NCBI GenBank assembly: GCA_017512705.1
Contig: JAFWEX010000118.1
Location: forward strand, 1-45,121
Source of the DNA: Paenibacillus sp.
GTDB lineage: Bacteria; Bacillota; Bacilli; Paenibacillales; Paenibacillaceae
Reading direction: 5' to 3'
DNA length: 45,121 bases
Made by a program: the position numbers and the translations under genes. The notes beneath the pieces are model-generated. The model was not told where the DNA came from, searched no databases, and saw only the letters and a list, made by a program, of their open reading frames with translations. Within the stretch, counting starts at the first letter, position 1. Each line of letters opens with the position of its first letter. This document shows positions 23,848-32,200 of this stretch, one piece after another.

Positions 23848-24705
23848 ATGCTTAAAGACATGATTGCATTAACTAAGCCCGGACTGCTTAGGCTGAATGT
23901 GTTTGCAGTAGCTGCAGGGTTCTGGGTCGCTTCAAAGTGGGATATTTCATGGGGATTGTTGCTACTGGTTGTGCTTGGCTCCACTCTGGTGATTGCTTCG
24001 GCATGTGTCATGAACAACTATTGGGATCGTGAACTGGATCAAAAGATGGAACGAACCAAAAAGCGGATGGATTACATTAATCATCTGAAGCCCGGATTTG
24101 TTCTTGGGTATAGCTTGGTTCTTGGATTCGCTGGTTTAGCGGTGCTGTTTCTACTCGTGAATCCGTTATCAGGCTGGATGGCATTGCTGGGCTGGTTTGC
24201 TTATATTGTAATTTACACGATGTGGTTGAAACGCACCTCGACGTGGAGTACGTCGTTAGGCGGGATTGCAGGAGCAATGCCACCAGTAATCGGCTATACC
24301 GCGGTAACCAATGAGATTGATGCAGGAGCTTGGTTATTATTTGCGTTCTTATTTTTGTGGCAGCCTCCACACTTCTGGTCACTGGGTATTCGGCGCGTAG
24401 AGGAGTATCGTGCTGCGGGATTCCCGCTGCTACCAGTGGTCAAAGGTGTGAAACGCACCAAGGTTCAGATGATTCCTTACGTTTTTTTACTGATTCCCGC
24501 CGTATTCTTGTTATACTATTTTGATTACGTTGGTCTAGTGTTTCTCATTATATCTCTGATTAGCAGCATCATCTGGTTTGTACATACACTTCGTGGGTTA
24601 AAAACACAAGATGATGAGAAGTGGGCGAAGGTTAACTTTTTGATCTCGGTTAATTATCTCATGCTGATCTTCATTGTGATGGTTGCGAATACAACTTGGT
24701 CTTGA
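23848..24705 (+). CDS. ctaB: Protoheme IX farnesyltransferase (heme O synthase)
   Basis: 285-residue polytopic membrane enzyme that transfers a farnesyl group to heme B to make heme O for terminal oxidases. It belongs to the UbiA superfamily: the first Asp-rich site reads NNYWDRELDQKMERTKKR and the second region is RVEEYRAAGFPLLPVVKG. ALTKPGLLRLNVFAVAAGF and YTMWLKRTSTWSTSLGGIAGAMPP are heme O synthase signatures. About eight to nine helices are evident. The start is ATG 23848, 7 nt after AGGAGG. It stands alone here, without cta oxidase genes, so it may be a second copy in the genome. Confidence 0.93.
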   Translation: MLKDMIALTKPGLLRLNVFAVAAGFWVASKWDISWGLLLLVVLGSTLVIASACVMNNYWDRELDQKMERTKKRMDYINHLKPGFVLGYSLVLGFAGLAVLFLLVNPLSGWMALLGWFAYIVIYTMWLKRTSTWSTSLGGIAGAMPPVIGYTAVTNEIDAGAWLLFAFLFLWQPPHFWSLGIRRVEEYRAAGFPLLPVVKGVKRTKVQMIPYVFLLIPAVFLLYYFDYVGLVFLIISLISSIIWFVHTLRGLKTQDDEKWAKVNFLISVNYLMLIFIVMVANTTWS

Positions 24706-24758
24706 CACGAATTCATTGCATTATTGAATTCTATGAACAGCAAGATATGTTCTACTGG

Positions 24759-24824
24759 AAGTGCATTTGGAATAAAGGTGGACAACCCCCGGTTGTTGCT
24801 TTCTTATTCCATATGCACTTTTTG
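24759..24824 (+). terminator. Long terminator hairpin after ctaB
   Basis: AAGTGCAT (24759-24766) pairs with ATGCACTT (24813-24820). Inner stems are GGAATAA/TTATTCC and CAACC/GGTTG, and T5 follows. The stem is about 25 bp with small mismatches. Confidence 0.85.
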
Positions 24825-24847
24825 TTATATGATCAGCTTGATCGGGT

Positions 24848-24889
24848 CTTGGAGGCTAAACCGAGAAAATAGTATGGGTCACCTCCAAG
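24848..24889. repeat. Inverted repeat in the ctaB-lacI spacer
   Basis: CTTGGAGG and CCTCCAAG, perfect 8-bp arms around 26 bases, form the second of three hairpins in this spacer. Purpose unknown; there is no T tract. Confidence 0.4.
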
Positions 24890-24915
24890 TGCTACCCTTA
24901 AACTTTAACCTAACA

Positions 24916-24957
24916 AACCGCGGATGAACAAAACATGTTTTGTTCATCTGTGGTTTT
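24916..24957 (+). promoter_or_regulatory. 20-bp hairpin containing a 26-bp perfect palindrome before lacI
   Basis: Positions 24923-24948 are an exact palindrome with half-site GATGAACAAAACA. The stem extends outward to 24916 and 24955 with two G-U pairs and is followed by TTTT, so the RNA could terminate. As DNA it looks like a dimeric repressor operator for the downstream LacI-family gene. The same AACAAAACA core occurs upstream of the mannosidase at 26306. Confidence 0.6.
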
Positions 24958-24999
24958 ATGCTACACTGGATGGAAAATCAAGAAAATCGGGTGAGCAGG

Positions 25000-26034
25000 A
25001 TGGGGAAAAGAGTGACCATGCAGCAGATTGCGGATGCTGCCGGCGTATCCAAGTTCGCGGTTTCCCGTGCACTTACGGGGAAGCCGGGTGTAAGTGAGTA
25101 CACACGTGACATGATTGTCAGAACGGCAGGGCAATTGGGTTATTTCAAAATAGAACCAAAATATAATGCTACGGAGCCTCAGGCGGCATCAGGTATAAAA
25201 CGAGGGAAAAAGAACGAAGGCACGGTCTTGATATTGTTTCCGAATATACGGTCCCAAAATCGTTCCTCCTTGTACTGGGGACCTGTATTTGACGGGATTT
25301 CAGCGCGGTTGAATGAGAAAGGCATGGATATTCTAACGCTCACGGAGCCTTCTTCCGATCATATGTTTTCGGTACTCAATCCCGATGCGATTCGAGGTGT
25401 TATTACAGTGGGGACGATCTCCACGTCGGTATTACTCGAAATATACCGCTTACGCATCCCACTCGTCATGGTTGATCATGAAGATTCGGCCATTCATACA
25501 GATACGGTATTTACAGATAATGTGAAAGGGACGAAAGAATTAGTCCTTATGCTTGCTACGAAAGGATACAAGCGATTTCAGTTTGCTGGCCAACTCCCGG
25601 ATGCTGTCAGTTTCAGGGAACGTTGGCTGGGATACCGGATGGGACTAGAAGAAATGCAAATACAGGTTAATCAGCATCCAGGGCTGTTGGTGCAAGAGTA
25701 TGAGGAGATGCAGCAATCCATCAGAGACATGAGAGTAGAAGATATTCCTGAAGTGATTGTATGTGCGAACGATCATACAGCAGTTATGATCATTGAGGCA
25801 TTACGAAGTCGCGAAGTGATGGTGCCTGAACAATGTGCCGTGACTGGGTTTGATAATACGCGGATAGATGATCCGATTTTGGCTACAGCACATATTCACA
25901 AAGAACATCTCGGAGAACGGGCTGTTGATCAGCTAATATGGCGGATGGACCATCGGGAAGCTCCATATGAACGCAAGTTAATCAATGCAGAACTCATTAT
26001 GCGGGACGAGTATCATTCGTTGCGAGCGACGTAA
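25000..26034 (+). CDS. LacI-family transcriptional regulator
   Basis: 344 residues. The N-terminal helix-turn-helix and hinge read VTMQQIADAAGVSKFAVSRALTGKPGVS. A sugar-binding core follows, with VMVDHEDSAIHTDTVFTDNVKGTKELVLML, AVTGFDNTRIDD and the end motif HLGERAVDQLIWRM. It lies directly upstream of, and in the same direction as, a beta-mannosidase, so it probably represses that gene and itself until a manno-oligosaccharide binds. ATG 25000 gives the standard N-terminus (MGKRVTMQQ). GTG 24991 and ATG 25018 are alternatives, and no good ribosome site is visible. Confidence 0.88.
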   Translation: MGKRVTMQQIADAAGVSKFAVSRALTGKPGVSEYTRDMIVRTAGQLGYFKIEPKYNATEPQAASGIKRGKKNEGTVLILFPNIRSQNRSSLYWGPVFDGISARLNEKGMDILTLTEPSSDHMFSVLNPDAIRGVITVGTISTSVLLEIYRLRIPLVMVDHEDSAIHTDTVFTDNVKGTKELVLMLATKGYKRFQFAGQLPDAVSFRERWLGYRMGLEEMQIQVNQHPGLLVQEYEEMQQSIRDMRVEDIPEVIVCANDHTAVMIIEALRSREVMVPEQCAVTGFDNTRIDDPILATAHIHKEHLGERAVDQLIWRMDHREAPYERKLINAELIMRDEYHSLRAT

Positions 26035-26108
26035 TCGACCGAAGTCTGTCAGTCTTCAATGGAGCTGTTTAACTAAAGAAGAGCAATCGGTTTTTCAACA
26101 TATGCAAG

Positions 26109-26143
26109 AGACATGGGGAAGTCATTCTCCATGTCTTTTTTTT
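26109..26143 (+). terminator. Intrinsic terminator after lacI
   Basis: AGACATGG (26109-26116) pairs with CCATGTCT (26129-26136), followed by T8. Confidence 0.9.
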
Positions 26144-26211
26144 GTAATATGAGAAAAGGATGAATTTAATTGACTAAATGCATTGACTGATACGTAGCTA
26201 ACATGTTATTT

Positions 26212-26269
26212 TTGTTTTGTAAATTGTTTGCTATTATGATAACAAAACATAACATATCATAACAAAACA
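26212..26269 (+). promoter_or_regulatory. Mannosidase promoter with three AACAAAACA-type operator boxes
   Basis: TTGTTT (26212-26217), a 17-base spacer and TATGAT (26235-26240) form a promoter. AACAAAACA occurs at 26241-26249 and 26261-26269, exactly 20 bases apart, and an inverted near-copy TGTTTTGT lies on the -35 box (26213-26220). These boxes match the arms of the palindrome before lacI. Repressor binding here would block initiation. Confidence 0.65.
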
Positions 26270-26305
26270 AAATGCTTGAAGTACTTTAACACATGGGAGG
26301 CTGTC

Positions 26306-28855
26306 ATGAGCATAATCCATTCGAAACTTTTGGAAAACTGGACGTTCAAGGCTTGTGAAGATCAGGAGTGGATGCCGGCTCAAGTGCCTGGATGCGTACA
26401 TACTGATCTGCTGAGATTAGGTAAGATTCCTGACCCGTTCTACGGCACGAATGAGAGAGAAGTACAGTGGATCGACAAGAAAGACTGGGAATATCGTACA
26501 ACGTTTGAGGTTGAGGCTTCACTCTATGCACAGGAACAGCTGGAACTTGTTTTTGACGGGTTGGATACCTATGCAGATGTATATGTGAATGACAACCATG
26601 TGTTGTCTGCGGACAACATGTTTCGAGTATGGAAGGCAGATGTGAAAGCGCTTATCAAGGAAAAGGGTAATGTGCTTCGCATTCATTTTCGTTCTCCTAT
26701 TCAGGAGGATCTGCCGAAGCTTGAAAAGCTGGGATATGCCTTGCCTGCAACCAATGATCAATCGGATGTAGGTGGTCTCGGGGATAAACGAGTAAGTATC
26801 TTTGCTCGTAAAGCACCTTATCACTATGGTTGGGATTGGGGTCCGCGTTTTGTCACTAGTGGCATATGGCGGGAAGTGCGGCTTGAAGGTTGGACTAATG
26901 TAAAAATTAATGACCTATTTATCCGGCAAAATGAAGTGAATACAGATTTGGCTGAGCTTACTGCTCTGGTTGAAGTAGAAACTTCGCAACCGATCGATAC
27001 CGTCATTCGTATCGGTGCAGATGGTCAGCGCTGGGAGAAAACCGTATCATTGATGCCGGGTTCACATACGGTAGAGATCCCGGTGTCGATTCAAAATCCA
27101 AAGCTCTGGTGGAGCCGGGGTTTGGGCGAACCTCACCGATACACCTTTGCTGCTGAAGTGCTTCAGGGTGAGCGCGCTGTTGCAGAGTATGAGGTTAGAA
27201 CAGGACTTCGTTCCATCCGCCTTGTGCGTGATCAGGACGAAGCAGGAGCTTCCTTTTATTTTGAACTGAACGGAGTTGCGGTGTTCGCTAAAGGAGCCAA
27301 TCATATTCCGAATGATAGCTTTATTACTGAAGTGACACGAGAGAGATATCTGCATGAGATTGTATCAGCTGCCCAGTCGAACATGAATATGCTGCGTGTA
27401 TGGGGCGGTGGGTTCTATGAAGAGGATGTTTTTTACGATCTGTGTGATGAATACGGTATCATGGTGTGGCAAGATTTTATGTTTGCGTGCAGCATGTATC
27501 CGGGCGATGAGGCTTTCCTGAATAGTGTAAGACATGAAGCAATTGACAACGTGAAACGTTTGCGTAACCATCCGAGCATTGTACTGTGGTGTGGCAACAA
27601 CGAGATTGATTCGGCTTGGGCACATTATATCGAGGATGGGGGCTGGGGTTGGAAAAAGGATTACAATACCGAACAGCGTGAACGGATCTGGGCGGATTAT
27701 GAAGCCATTTTCCATGACCTTCTGCCAGAAGTAGTCGAAGCTTATGCACCAGGGATTGACTACTGGCCGTCTTCACCTCTTGTATCGCTGACAGGAGACG
27801 AGAAGCAACATGCGCATCCGTCTACATCAGAAGGTGATATCCACTACTGGGGAGTATGGCATAACGTTGAACCTTTTGAAAACTACAACGTGTATGTTGG
27901 TCGTTTCATGAGTGAATATGGATTCCAGTCATTCCCGGAATATAAGACGGTACGCACGTATGCGGAAGAAGATGACCTGGCGCTGGAGTCAGAAGTTATG
28001 CTCGCACATCAAAAGAACGGAGCAGGCAATCGACTCATCAAGCAATACATGGATATGGTTTTACATGAACCGAAGGACTTTCCTTCTTTCCTCTATATGA
28101 GTCAGGTGTTACAAGCGGAAGCGATGAAAACAGCAATTGAAGCTCACCGCCGGCGCAAGCCATATTGTATGGGTACGCTCTATTGGCAGATGAACGACTG
28201 CTGGCCTGTAGCTTCGTGGGCAGGTATGGATTACCTTGGTCGCTGGAAGGCATTGCAATATTATGCGAAACGCAGTTTCAATGATGTATTGGTTTCTGTG
28301 GACGGTACACAGGAAGATTCAACCGACATATATGTGATCTCGGATCAGTTGAACAAGGTGCAGGGTCAGCTCCAGATTCGGATGATTGGATTCGATGGAA
28401 GGGTGCACCGGAATGAGACATTGGACGTAAACGTGGCGCCAAATTCAGGAGAGAAGCTATTGTCCTTACGTAATTCCGACTGGCTTGAGGGACTTGATCC
28501 TGCCAAGACGCTGCTTCGTTTGGATCTGCGGCAAGCCGGTGTACGGGATATTGTGCAGGAACATTATTTTGTGGCTACTAACCAATTGGCCCTGCAGCCG
28601 GCTAACATCAAAGTAAGCGGAGGAGCTGATGAAGACGGTGTGCATCTGTTGCTGGAGAGCGATGTGCTTGCCAAGCAGGTCTGGCTGTCTTCAGAAGCTG
28701 AAGGCGTATTCTCGGATAACTTTTTTGACCTGATTCCGGGTCTGCCAGTGAAGGTGAAGTTCATTTCAAGAGAAGCTTTGCAATTTGAAGATGTAATCTC
28801 GAATCCAGGATCTGTTGAGGTGAGATCTATGGTCGATTTTATTCGTACGGTCTAA
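26306..28855 (+). CDS. GH2 beta-mannosidase
   Basis: 849 residues with no signal peptide, so cytoplasmic. It releases mannose from the non-reducing ends of manno-oligosaccharides. An N-terminal jelly-roll (ENWTFKAC..., VPGCVHTDLLRLGKIPDPFYGTNE) is typical of beta-mannosidases. An immunoglobulin-like domain follows, then the barrel with FAKGANHIPNDSF, NMLRVWGGGFYE, WCGNNEID (acid/base Glu433) and MSEYGFQSFPE (nucleophile Glu537). The chain ends with small beta domains. ATG 26306 is 5 nt after GGGAGG; a TTG at 26276 is in frame but has no ribosome site. Controlled by the operator boxes upstream. Confidence 0.94.
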   Translation: MSIIHSKLLENWTFKACEDQEWMPAQVPGCVHTDLLRLGKIPDPFYGTNEREVQWIDKKDWEYRTTFEVEASLYAQEQLELVFDGLDTYADVYVNDNHVLSADNMFRVWKADVKALIKEKGNVLRIHFRSPIQEDLPKLEKLGYALPATNDQSDVGGLGDKRVSIFARKAPYHYGWDWGPRFVTSGIWREVRLEGWTNVKINDLFIRQNEVNTDLAELTALVEVETSQPIDTVIRIGADGQRWEKTVSLMPGSHTVEIPVSIQNPKLWWSRGLGEPHRYTFAAEVLQGERAVAEYEVRTGLRSIRLVRDQDEAGASFYFELNGVAVFAKGANHIPNDSFITEVTRERYLHEIVSAAQSNMNMLRVWGGGFYEEDVFYDLCDEYGIMVWQDFMFACSMYPGDEAFLNSVRHEAIDNVKRLRNHPSIVLWCGNNEIDSAWAHYIEDGGWGWKKDYNTEQRERIWADYEAIFHDLLPEVVEAYAPGIDYWPSSPLVSLTGDEKQHAHPSTSEGDIHYWGVWHNVEPFENYNVYVGRFMSEYGFQSFPEYKTVRTYAEEDDLALESEVMLAHQKNGAGNRLIKQYMDMVLHEPKDFPSFLYMSQVLQAEAMKTAIEAHRRRKPYCMGTLYWQMNDCWPVASWAGMDYLGRWKALQYYAKRSFNDVLVSVDGTQEDSTDIYVISDQLNKVQGQLQIRMIGFDGRVHRNETLDVNVAPNSGEKLLSLRNSDWLEGLDPAKTLLRLDLRQAGVRDIVQEHYFVATNQLALQPANIKVSGGADEDGVHLLLESDVLAKQVWLSSEAEGVFSDNFFDLIPGLPVKVKFISREALQFEDVISNPGSVEVRSMVDFIRTV

Positions 28856-28926
28856 ATGAAACGTGCAGGGACGACCATCTAGATACAATGGAACTCCCGG
28901 GGTATAAACTATAATTCAAACGAATG

Positions 28927-28972
28927 AAACGGTCGAATTCTCTTAATAAAGGGAATATTGACCGTTTTTTTT
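28927..28972 (+). terminator. Intrinsic terminator after the mannosidase
   Basis: AAACGGTC (28927-28934) pairs with GACCGTTT (28960-28967), with an inner AATTC/GAATA-type stem and T8. The remaining bases to 29125 show nothing further that I can name. Confidence 0.88.
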
Positions 28973-29125
28973 ATTCATAACGTTCTGGCTGCGATGCGAC
29001 GTCTTCCATGTGAACGGCTATGCGGAAGTGAATTCATAGGTGACATCTCCGATTGAAGTATGCATAATTTCCCTTTCATTACAAACAATACACTCAACCT
29101 TATTAGGAAAAAGGAGTGTATGACT

Positions 29126-29803
29126 ATGTGCGAACGCTTTTCACTTGCGGCCGATCTGGACGAGGTTCGGGATCATTTCAAGATACAACGAGTCATGTAT
29201 TACTATAAAAATCGTTATAATATCAGTCCAACGCAACATACACCGATTATTCTGCATCAGGACGGAGAGCGTGTTTTGGATGAGTTTCGATGGGGATTTA
29301 TTCCGTTCTGGGGACGGGATGCGGTAAATGCAAATTTGATGACGGTGCATGAAAATCCGGCGTACTACAAACTTGTAGAGACCAAACGTTGTGTTATTCC
29401 CTGCAATGGGCTGTTCTACTGGCGTCAGGAAGGCAAGAAGCGTTATGCGGTACGTGTGGTGATGCCGGATCGCGGTCTCTTTGGCATTGCAGGATTATAT
29501 GAGATTTGGAGAGACACACGCAAACAGCCGCTTCGCACTTGTACGATGCTCATGGCTAGTGCCAATCTGGTGACCCGTGAATTTGGCAGTAAAATGCCGG
29601 CTATTTTGATGGATGATGAGATTACGACCTGGCTTGACCCAGCCAATACACGCGTGACACAGCTGCTGCCACTGCTCAAAACGTACAACCGGACAGAAAT
29701 GAATCTGTATCCAGTCACACCGATGGTGGCGAATGATGAACATGATTGTTATGAATGTGTGGAAGAAATGGAACAGAAGTTGGCGTACGTTCGCAGTTAC
29801 TGA
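29126..29803 (+). CDS. SRAP-family (YedK/HMCES-like) protein lacking canonical Glu and His
   Basis: 225 residues of the SRAP fold, which in E. coli YedK and human HMCES caps abasic sites in single-stranded DNA through Cys2. Cys2 is present (MCERFSL) and ATG 29126 is placed 9 nt after AAGGAG, so Met removal would expose it. RYNISPTQ and the DNA-facing Asn (VNAN, Asn68) are also kept. The position of YedK Glu105 (DG.(F/Y)EW) is Tyr98 in CNGLFYW, and the position of His160 (HDR.P) falls at Gly154 in FGSKMP. The protein may form the Cys2 adduct but lack the usual chemistry for resolving it or for AP lyase activity. ATG 29120 would bury Cys2 and is rejected. Confidence 0.85.
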   Translation: MCERFSLAADLDEVRDHFKIQRVMYYYKNRYNISPTQHTPIILHQDGERVLDEFRWGFIPFWGRDAVNANLMTVHENPAYYKLVETKRCVIPCNGLFYWRQEGKKRYAVRVVMPDRGLFGIAGLYEIWRDTRKQPLRTCTMLMASANLVTREFGSKMPAILMDDEITTWLDPANTRVTQLLPLLKTYNRTEMNLYPVTPMVANDEHDCYECVEEMEQKLAYVRSY

Positions 29804-29912
29804 GGCTATGAATTGAATGAAGTGTAATGATGTAATTGTAGTTATGTAAGTGTAAACATGTAACGATGTATTGTTGTTCTTTGTTTCTGAACCTTAGATG
29901 TGGTTAAAAGCA

Positions 29913-29946
29913 GGATAGAGAGTCCTAGGACTCTCTGTCCTTTTCT
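29913..29946 (+). terminator. Intrinsic terminator after the SRAP gene
   Basis: GGATAGAGAGTCC (29913-29925) pairs with GGACTCTCTGTCC (29928-29940), followed by TTTTCT. Confidence 0.9.
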
Positions 29947-30001
29947 ACATACGCTGATGATCTTTGATTCGGGGGATCGAGGAAAGAAAAAAAAGGAAAT
30001 G

Positions 30002-30077
30002 TTGCAATTGAGCTGAAACGTAACTATAATCATTACAGTAACAGATGTATATATCCATATATCTATCTAAAGAGATA
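30002..30077 (+). promoter_or_regulatory. Promoter and possible operator of the Old Yellow Enzyme gene
   Basis: TTGCAA (30002-30007), a 17-base spacer and TATAAT (30025-30030) form a very good promoter. Downstream, TATCT (30060-30064), 8 bases, then AGATA (30073-30077) form an inverted repeat resembling MarR-type quinone-sensor boxes such as that of MhqR (TATCT-7 bases-AGATA), but with one extra base in the spacer. Confidence 0.6.
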
Positions 30078-30098
30078 TAATATCAGGAGGGAATCGAG

Positions 30099-31229
30099 AT
30101 GAATCCAAAGTACTCGAAAATGTTTGAACAAGTTTCACTGCCTAGTGGCATTACACTGAAAAATCGGATCGTACTTGCTCCTATGACTCATATGTCTTCT
30201 AATCCAGATGGTACAGTATCCGATGCTGAGCTTGCGTATTACGCACGTCGCACAGGCGGAGCAGGGATGTCAGTAACCGCGGTAACTCATGTTACACCAA
30301 ACGGCATTGGATTTCCCGCTCAATTTGGCTCCTATGATGACAGCTTCATCCCCGGACTGAAACGTTTGGCTGAGACTATTAAACAGCAAGGCTCCGTTGC
30401 TGTTCTGCAGATGTTCCATGCGGGCCGTTTGACTCCGGAACAAGCTGTTCCTGCGGGCCAAGTGGTTGCACCAAGTGCCGTTGCAAGTGAACGTCCTGGT
30501 TCTCCGGAGCCAAGAGAAATGACGGATGAAGAGATTACATCGGTAATCCGTGATTTTGGTGAGGCGACTCGCCGGGCGATTGAAGCGGGTTTCGACGGTG
30601 TCGAAATTCATGGTGCTAACGGATACCTGATCCAGCAGTTTTTCTCTCCACATTCTAACCGCCGTGAAGATCGCTGGGGCGGCAGTGTTGAGAAACGTTT
30701 GACGTTCCCGCTTGCGGTAGTAGATGAAGTGCAACGCGTCGTTGCCGAACATACGAAACTTCCGTTCATTGTGGGTTACCGGTTCTCACCGGAAGAGCCT
30801 GAAACGCCAGGGCTGACAATGGAAGATACGTATGCACTTATTGATGCGCTAAAAGAAAAAAATCTGGATTATCTGCATGTATCCTTGAATGAGTTCTGGT
30901 CGAAGCCAAGACGTGGCGAAGAAGATACACGATCACGAATCGAGTACATTCTGGACCGTGTCGGCGGTAAGTTGCCAGTGATCGGTGTGGGAGCGATCCA
31001 TACTGCAGATGATGCTGCAAAAGCATTGGAGACTGGCGTGCCGTTGCTTGCGATCGGACGCGAACTGATTGTCGAGCCGGACTGGGTCGAGAAGATCGAA
31101 AGCGGATGTGAAGAGGATATTGAGACGGTACTGACCAAATCCGATCAGGAGCGTCTGGTCATCCCTGACGGTTTGTGGAATGCGATTATTCACACACCAG
31201 GTTGGTTCCCTTTGGCAGATGATAAATAA
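30099..31229 (+). CDS. Old Yellow Enzyme-family NADH:flavin oxidoreductase
   Basis: 376-residue FMN-dependent TIM barrel that reduces activated C=C bonds of enones or quinones. Motifs: SGITLKNRIVLAPMTHMSS, FHAGRLT, GFDGVEIHGANGYLIQQFFSPHSNRR (with the substrate-binding His-x-x-Asn pair), DRWGGSVEKR and LAIGREL (phosphate site). It resembles B. subtilis YqiG in wording at the N-terminus (MNPKYxKMFE). AGGAGGG precedes ATG 30099. Single gene with a strong promoter and terminator. Confidence 0.9.
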   Translation: MNPKYSKMFEQVSLPSGITLKNRIVLAPMTHMSSNPDGTVSDAELAYYARRTGGAGMSVTAVTHVTPNGIGFPAQFGSYDDSFIPGLKRLAETIKQQGSVAVLQMFHAGRLTPEQAVPAGQVVAPSAVASERPGSPEPREMTDEEITSVIRDFGEATRRAIEAGFDGVEIHGANGYLIQQFFSPHSNRREDRWGGSVEKRLTFPLAVVDEVQRVVAEHTKLPFIVGYRFSPEEPETPGLTMEDTYALIDALKEKNLDYLHVSLNEFWSKPRRGEEDTRSRIEYILDRVGGKLPVIGVGAIHTADDAAKALETGVPLLAIGRELIVEPDWVEKIESGCEEDIETVLTKSDQERLVIPDGLWNAIIHTPGWFPLADDK

Positions 31230-31247
31230 TTAATCATAGACGAGATG

Positions 31248-31272
31248 GAGGAGGCGAAAGCCTCCTCTTTTT
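31248..31272 (+). terminator. Intrinsic terminator with GAAA tetraloop
   Basis: GAGGAGGC and GCCTCCTC pair around GAAA, followed by T5. Confidence 0.93.
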
Positions 31273-31384
31273 CATATAAACCTATCCATGGATTCTGCTG
31301 TCAAGGAAATTCTCCTTCCAACCGCTCTATGGTATGATGAGATGACAGGATGACTGGTATATTAACGGTTTGGAGTGAATGTAC

Positions 31385-32152
31385 ATGCTTGTTGCGGAAC
31401 GTTATGAAAAAATTGTGGAATGGGTCGATGCGCAGGGAAGCATGCGTGTGACGGAACTTAGTGAGCGCTGCGGGGTGACGGAAGAAACAATACGCCGTGA
31501 CCTTGACAAGCTGGAACAGGCGGGCAGGCTCAGACGCTCGCATGGCGGAGCGGTAAGTGTGAAATATAAGGATGAACTGCAATCCGAGATTCCTTATCCC
31601 GAGCGAGCTGTAGCACATGCTGACGAGAAACGCCGCATAGCGGGTGAAGCAGTGAAGCTGGTTGAACCTGGCGACCGAATTGCGTTAGATGCCAGCACAA
31701 CGGCTTGGTATATGGCAGCCGGACTGCCGAATATTCCTCTTACCGTCCTGACCAACTCGATCAAGGTTGCGGCGGAGCTCAGTGCGAAGGAACAGATTCG
31801 TGTTATTGCTACAGGTGGACAGCTTGCTTCGAAGTCATTGTCTTTTGTCGGGCCGCTCGCCGAGCGTTCACTGGATGCGTATCATGTGGATAAGGTGTTT
31901 TTGTCTTGCAAAGGGGTCCATCTGACCAAAGGCATCAGTGAATCAAATGAATTGCAGGCGCTGGTGAAGCAAAAAATGATTCATATCTCGGATGAAGTGA
32001 TTTTGCTAGCTGATTCCAGCAAGTTTAATATTCAGGCTTTTACAAGAGTCGCAGGTATGGAGAGTGTCGGGAAGGTCATCACCGATCAGGGAGTGCAGAA
32101 AGAGCATGTGGAAGCGATGAACGAGCTTCAAATCACTTGTATACGTGTGTAG
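31385..32152 (+). CDS. DeoR-family transcriptional regulator
   Basis: 255 residues. An N-terminal winged helix (MRVTELSERCGVTEETIRRDLDKLEQAGRLRRSHGGAV, the DeoR signature) is joined to a sugar-phosphate sensing domain with ALDASTTAWYMA, TVLTNSI, ATGGQL and LLADSSKF. It is a close paralogue of the regulator at 41685, with long identical blocks (SLSFVGPLAERSL, YHVDK.FLSCKGVHL). No sugar operon is adjacent, so its target is elsewhere or it is a relic of a duplicated rhamnose-type regulator. ATG 31385 is 9 nt after GGAG and matches the start of the paralogue; ATG 31379 is too close. Confidence 0.9.
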   Translation: MLVAERYEKIVEWVDAQGSMRVTELSERCGVTEETIRRDLDKLEQAGRLRRSHGGAVSVKYKDELQSEIPYPERAVAHADEKRRIAGEAVKLVEPGDRIALDASTTAWYMAAGLPNIPLTVLTNSIKVAAELSAKEQIRVIATGGQLASKSLSFVGPLAERSLDAYHVDKVFLSCKGVHLTKGISESNELQALVKQKMIHISDEVILLADSSKFNIQAFTRVAGMESVGKVITDQGVQKEHVEAMNELQITCIRV

Positions 32153-32200
32153 GCGAAACAGACGTAACAATATTACAATGAATAGAAGGGGATGATGACA

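Noticed and set aside
24724-24927. Open frame after ctaB
   Set aside because: It runs straight through the ctaB terminator hairpin and a second inverted repeat and has no ribosome site.
24923-24948. Recombination or attachment site at the 26-bp palindrome
   Set aside because: No integrase, transposase or duplicated flank is nearby; an operator or hairpin role fits the neighbouring LacI gene better.
29842-30033. Minus-strand open frame upstream of the Old Yellow Enzyme gene
   Set aside because: It spans the SRAP terminator and part of the OYE promoter, with no ribosome site.
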